A DNA stretch of 64,000 nucleotides from G963675935 sp963675935 (lineage in GTDB: Bacteria; Planctomycetota; Planctomycetia; Pirellulales; Thermoguttaceae): positions 434,001 through 498,000 of the forward strand of contig OY780964.2 of the NCBI GenBank assembly GCA_963675935.2. Direction: 5' to 3'. Both the position numbers and the translations under genes were made by a program. Shown piece after piece: positions 62,140 to 64,000 of this stretch. Each line of letters opens with the position of its first letter. Position 1 is the first letter of the stretch. The notes under the pieces are model-generated. The model did not search any database. It was not told the origin of the DNA and saw nothing but the letters and a program-made list of their open reading frames with translations.

Positions 62140-62928
62140 CTACTTACGCTTGCGCCAAGCGTAGGCCAACAGGCTAAGCAAGCCGGTGGCCAACAGTGCC
62201 AAAGCCGACGGCTCGGGTACCGTGCCGGTCGTCAGGCTGAAGTCGTCAAACTGCGCCGTCGGTGTGCCGGAAACGTAGTCGGCATAGGCGATGCCGACCT
62301 TCAACGTCCCGGTCATGTCGGTGCGAACAAGGTCATAGGAGCTTTGACCGCCCATAATCGCTGACCATGTGGTTCCGTCGGTGCTGGCGTACATATTGAA
62401 CGTCGAGGTGGCCGCGGTGTAGATCAGCTTCAAATAGGACGCTGACCTGGAAAACGTCTCGCCTTGATTGCCGGTCTGATTGCCGTTAGTCAAGGAACGA
62501 AATTCGTACATCCCCGGGGCGAAGTAGTTTGCGTTGGCCCCGACAAAGTTGCTGTTATCCATGTAAACCAGCAAGCCGGCCACGTCGTAGCCGTCGGTTG
62601 ACGAAGCGGCAACTTTCACCTGCATGGTGAAGTTTTCGGCGGCCGAGACGTTCTTGTAGAGGAACGGAGCATTGGTATGGGAGGAATCCCAGCCGTATCC
62701 GGCAGTGCTGTTGAGCGTCGTGGTAAGAACGCCGGCGTTGGCCGTAGTGTTGGCTACGGTTACGGCGTCTCCGTTCATCACTCCATCCCAGATCGTCCCG
62801 GTCACTCCTTGAGTCAAATAGTCGTGGGCGACACTAAAGTCGTCCGTCACGGTAGTCACGGCCGCCGACGCGGTCGTCGCCAACAATCCCAAAGCCACAA
62901 CCGACACAAGAGATACATAACGCTTCAT
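62140..62928 (-). CDS. PEP-CTERM protein with DUF1349/LamG-like domain
   Basis: 262 residues from ATG 62926-62928 with AGGAG upstream; signal peptide MKRYVSLVSVVALGLLATTA. The body DDFSVAHDYLTQGVTGTIWD, FLYKNVSAAENFTMQVKVAA, SYLKLIYTAATSTFNMYAST is a jelly-roll type lectin-like domain. The C-terminus PEPSALALLATGLLSLLAYA with WRKRK is a PEP-CTERM signal. Its domain resembles the second half of the FecR protein encoded just upstream (63003). The role may be binding of a polysaccharide at the cell surface. Confidence 0.88.
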   Translation of the reverse strand: MKRYVSLVSVVALGLLATTASAAVTTVTDDFSVAHDYLTQGVTGTIWDGVMNGDAVTVANTTANAGVLTTTLNSTAGYGWDSSHTNAPFLYKNVSAAENFTMQVKVAASSTDGYDVAGLLVYMDNSNFVGANANYFAPGMYEFRSLTNGNQTGNQGETFSRSASYLKLIYTAATSTFNMYASTDGTTWSAIMGGQSSYDLVRTDMTGTLKVGIAYADYVSGTPTAQFDDFSLTTGTVPEPSALALLATGLLSLLAYAWRKRK

Positions 62929-63002
62929 CGCACGATCTCCTAAAAAGAGAAACCACGGTACATAATTCCCCGGCCGAGAACTCGGCCAACAAGGGATAAA
63001 AG

Positions 63003-64000
63003 TCACTTGTTTTCCTTTTCTTTTTCCACTGGCTCCATCCGCTGCACGGTTTCCCCTTGAACGGAGAAATCGTCAAAGGCCACGCTGCCCGCAATCGTGT
63101 TGAATGTTCCATACCAAAGGCCGACTTGCATCGGACCATTCAACTCGGGACGTCGCATCACCATTGAGTCATTTCCCCATGGGACTGGAATCCAAAAGCT
63201 TTCCTCGCCGGCGACGCTGTAATAGGCTCGAAACGCATCGCCCTCGCGCACCAATCGAAGACAACACGCGTCATGAATTTGTCTGTCATAGCTGTCGGCG
63301 TCGGCATCCATGCCCGCTTGTTCGCTACGAGTGGCACAGCATTTATAGTTGGAGAAAAACTGATTTCTGTTGATGGCAAGAAAATTGTCGTCATCCAAGC
63401 GGGCCATCAGGCCGCAGGCCGACCATAACCCATGCGTCTGTGATGCAACCCGGACACGGGCGTCGAAATCGCCCTTCGGAACATTGATGTACAAGTAGGG
63501 CGCGTTCTTAAATGTGCGGTCGCGTTCGGGCCGGGACCAGCCGACATTGCCCCCTTCCGGCACGGCGATAATCAATCGGCCGGAGTGCTCGACGCCATCG
63601 AGCCGGTGCGGCTGTGTGTCGAGCCGCGAGGCGTTCTTGGCGTTCAGGATGCCGTGCCAAATGCTGCCCGACGTGCCCTCGGTTAGATAGTTGCGCGGCG
63701 CGTGGAAATCGTCGCGAATGGCACGAGGTTGCGGAAGTTGTCGCACATACCGCCGAGATTGGACGGCTATGCTCTGGATCGCTGCGCCTTTCGCGGCCAC
63801 GCGAACCGCTTCGCCGCAACGCACTTCTCGCGACGCTCCGGCGATGCCGTCGCTCTTCAAAACAACCACCCGCACAAGTCCATCGAGTACCTGTGTTTCG
63901 ACTTCACCGTCCTTGCCGACTTCCATGCCGAACTCCGTGCCGAGGTCGGTCACCACAGCCGTGGGAGTGCGGACGGCAAAGTAGGTCCCGCCTGCCGGGC
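63003..64000 (-). CDS. FecR-domain protein with C-terminal DUF1349/LamG-like domain (runs off window end)
   Basis: The frame continues through the window edge upstream; 332 residues are visible, ending at 63003. PTAVVTDLGTEFGMEVGKDG EVETQVLDGLVRV is the FecR domain core of planctomycete sigma-regulator proteins. The C-terminal half (DDFHAPRNYLTEGTSGSIWH, APYLYINVPKGDFDARVRVA, NDSMVMRRPELNGPMQVGLW) is a lectin-like domain related to that of the PEP-CTERM neighbour. The N-terminus, membrane helix and partner sigma gene are expected beyond 64000. The short overhanging sequence at the end (CCCGGCAGGCGGGACC) resembles the palindrome inside the kinase gene. Confidence 0.88.
   Translation of the reverse strand, partial: PAGGTYFAVRTPTAVVTDLGTEFGMEVGKDGEVETQVLDGLVRVVVLKSDGIAGASREVRCGEAVRVAAKGAAIQSIAVQSRRYVRQLPQPRAIRDDFHAPRNYLTEGTSGSIWHGILNAKNASRLDTQPHRLDGVEHSGRLIIAVPEGGNVGWSRPERDRTFKNAPYLYINVPKGDFDARVRVASQTHGLWSACGLMARLDDDNFLAINRNQFFSNYKCCATRSEQAGMDADADSYDRQIHDACCLRLVREGDAFRAYYSVAGEESFWIPVPWGNDSMVMRRPELNGPMQVGLWYGTFNTIAGSVAFDDFSVQGETVQRMEPVEKEKENK

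Overview
The window is about 64 kb of GC-rich chromosome that reads as a planctomycete, most likely from the Pirellulales side of the phylum. The support is the combination of DUF1559 pseudopilin-like protein, PEP-CTERM proteins with a WRKRK-type tail, a giant secreted protein with the LEPLEDRRLLS motif, sigma factors of the Rhodopirellula/Verrucomicrobium ECF type next to FecR-domain genes, a TIGR03067-containing serine/threonine kinase, and a TIGR03790 protein. No tRNA, rRNA or CRISPR array was seen.

Layout. 1-1103: the start of a FecR-domain gene preceded by its ECF sigma factor (minus strand). 1518-4414: debris zone with an RHS remnant, a complete-looking group II intron and an IS66 tail. 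4432-10984: a giant multi-domain surface protein gene split by a recent IS insertion (8520-10078, 8-bp target duplication ATCGTCCA; removal restores one frame of about 1661 codons). 11548-14679: a PEP carboxykinase (GTP) fused to a PLP aminotransferase. 15064-19192: panD, a YqeG-type phosphatase, leuB and mutL. 19488-23955: a membrane protein, alkaline phosphatase and purD. 24011-27416: a broken RelE/ParE-type toxin with antitoxin, two small BON proteins, an HTH protein with a C-terminal membrane anchor, and a small secreted protein. 27900-36884: an ECF sigma factor followed by a protein kinase of about 2609 residues that also carries membrane blocks, three polysaccharide-export-like modules, TolC-like coiled coils, TPRs and TIGR03067. 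37137-43240: a hydrolase, prs, then rpmE-prfA-prmC and a zinc-ribbon membrane protein. 43421-47395: a four-gene ExbB/ExbD/ExbD plus membrane-anchored alpha-toroid operon. 47564-55881: small secreted or TPR-like proteins, a TIGR03790 protein, tadA, IS debris, and two large secreted proteins. 56275-57858: purF. 58124-64000: a co-directional block of lipoprotein, DUF1559, two paralogous five-bladed-propeller proteins, a PEP-CTERM protein and a second FecR gene, probably one ECF/FecR-controlled secretion regulon whose sigma gene lies beyond the window.

The strongest unusual signal is a dense set of short palindromic elements. Several behave like non-autonomous mobile elements: three copies of one type are each exactly 157 bp, and two of those are flanked by perfect 10-bp direct repeats; other types sharing the same inner hairpin but different ends also carry direct repeats of about 9-12 bp. 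Some palindromes lie in frame inside genes (kinase, mutL) and add peptide linkers, resembling in principle the Rickettsia palindromic elements. The window also has the uncommon PEPCK-aminotransferase fusion and the kinase/export/TolC-like mega-protein.

Most long antisense ORFs (for example opposite the PEPCK fusion and the 728-residue protein) are codon-bias shadows and were not annotated.
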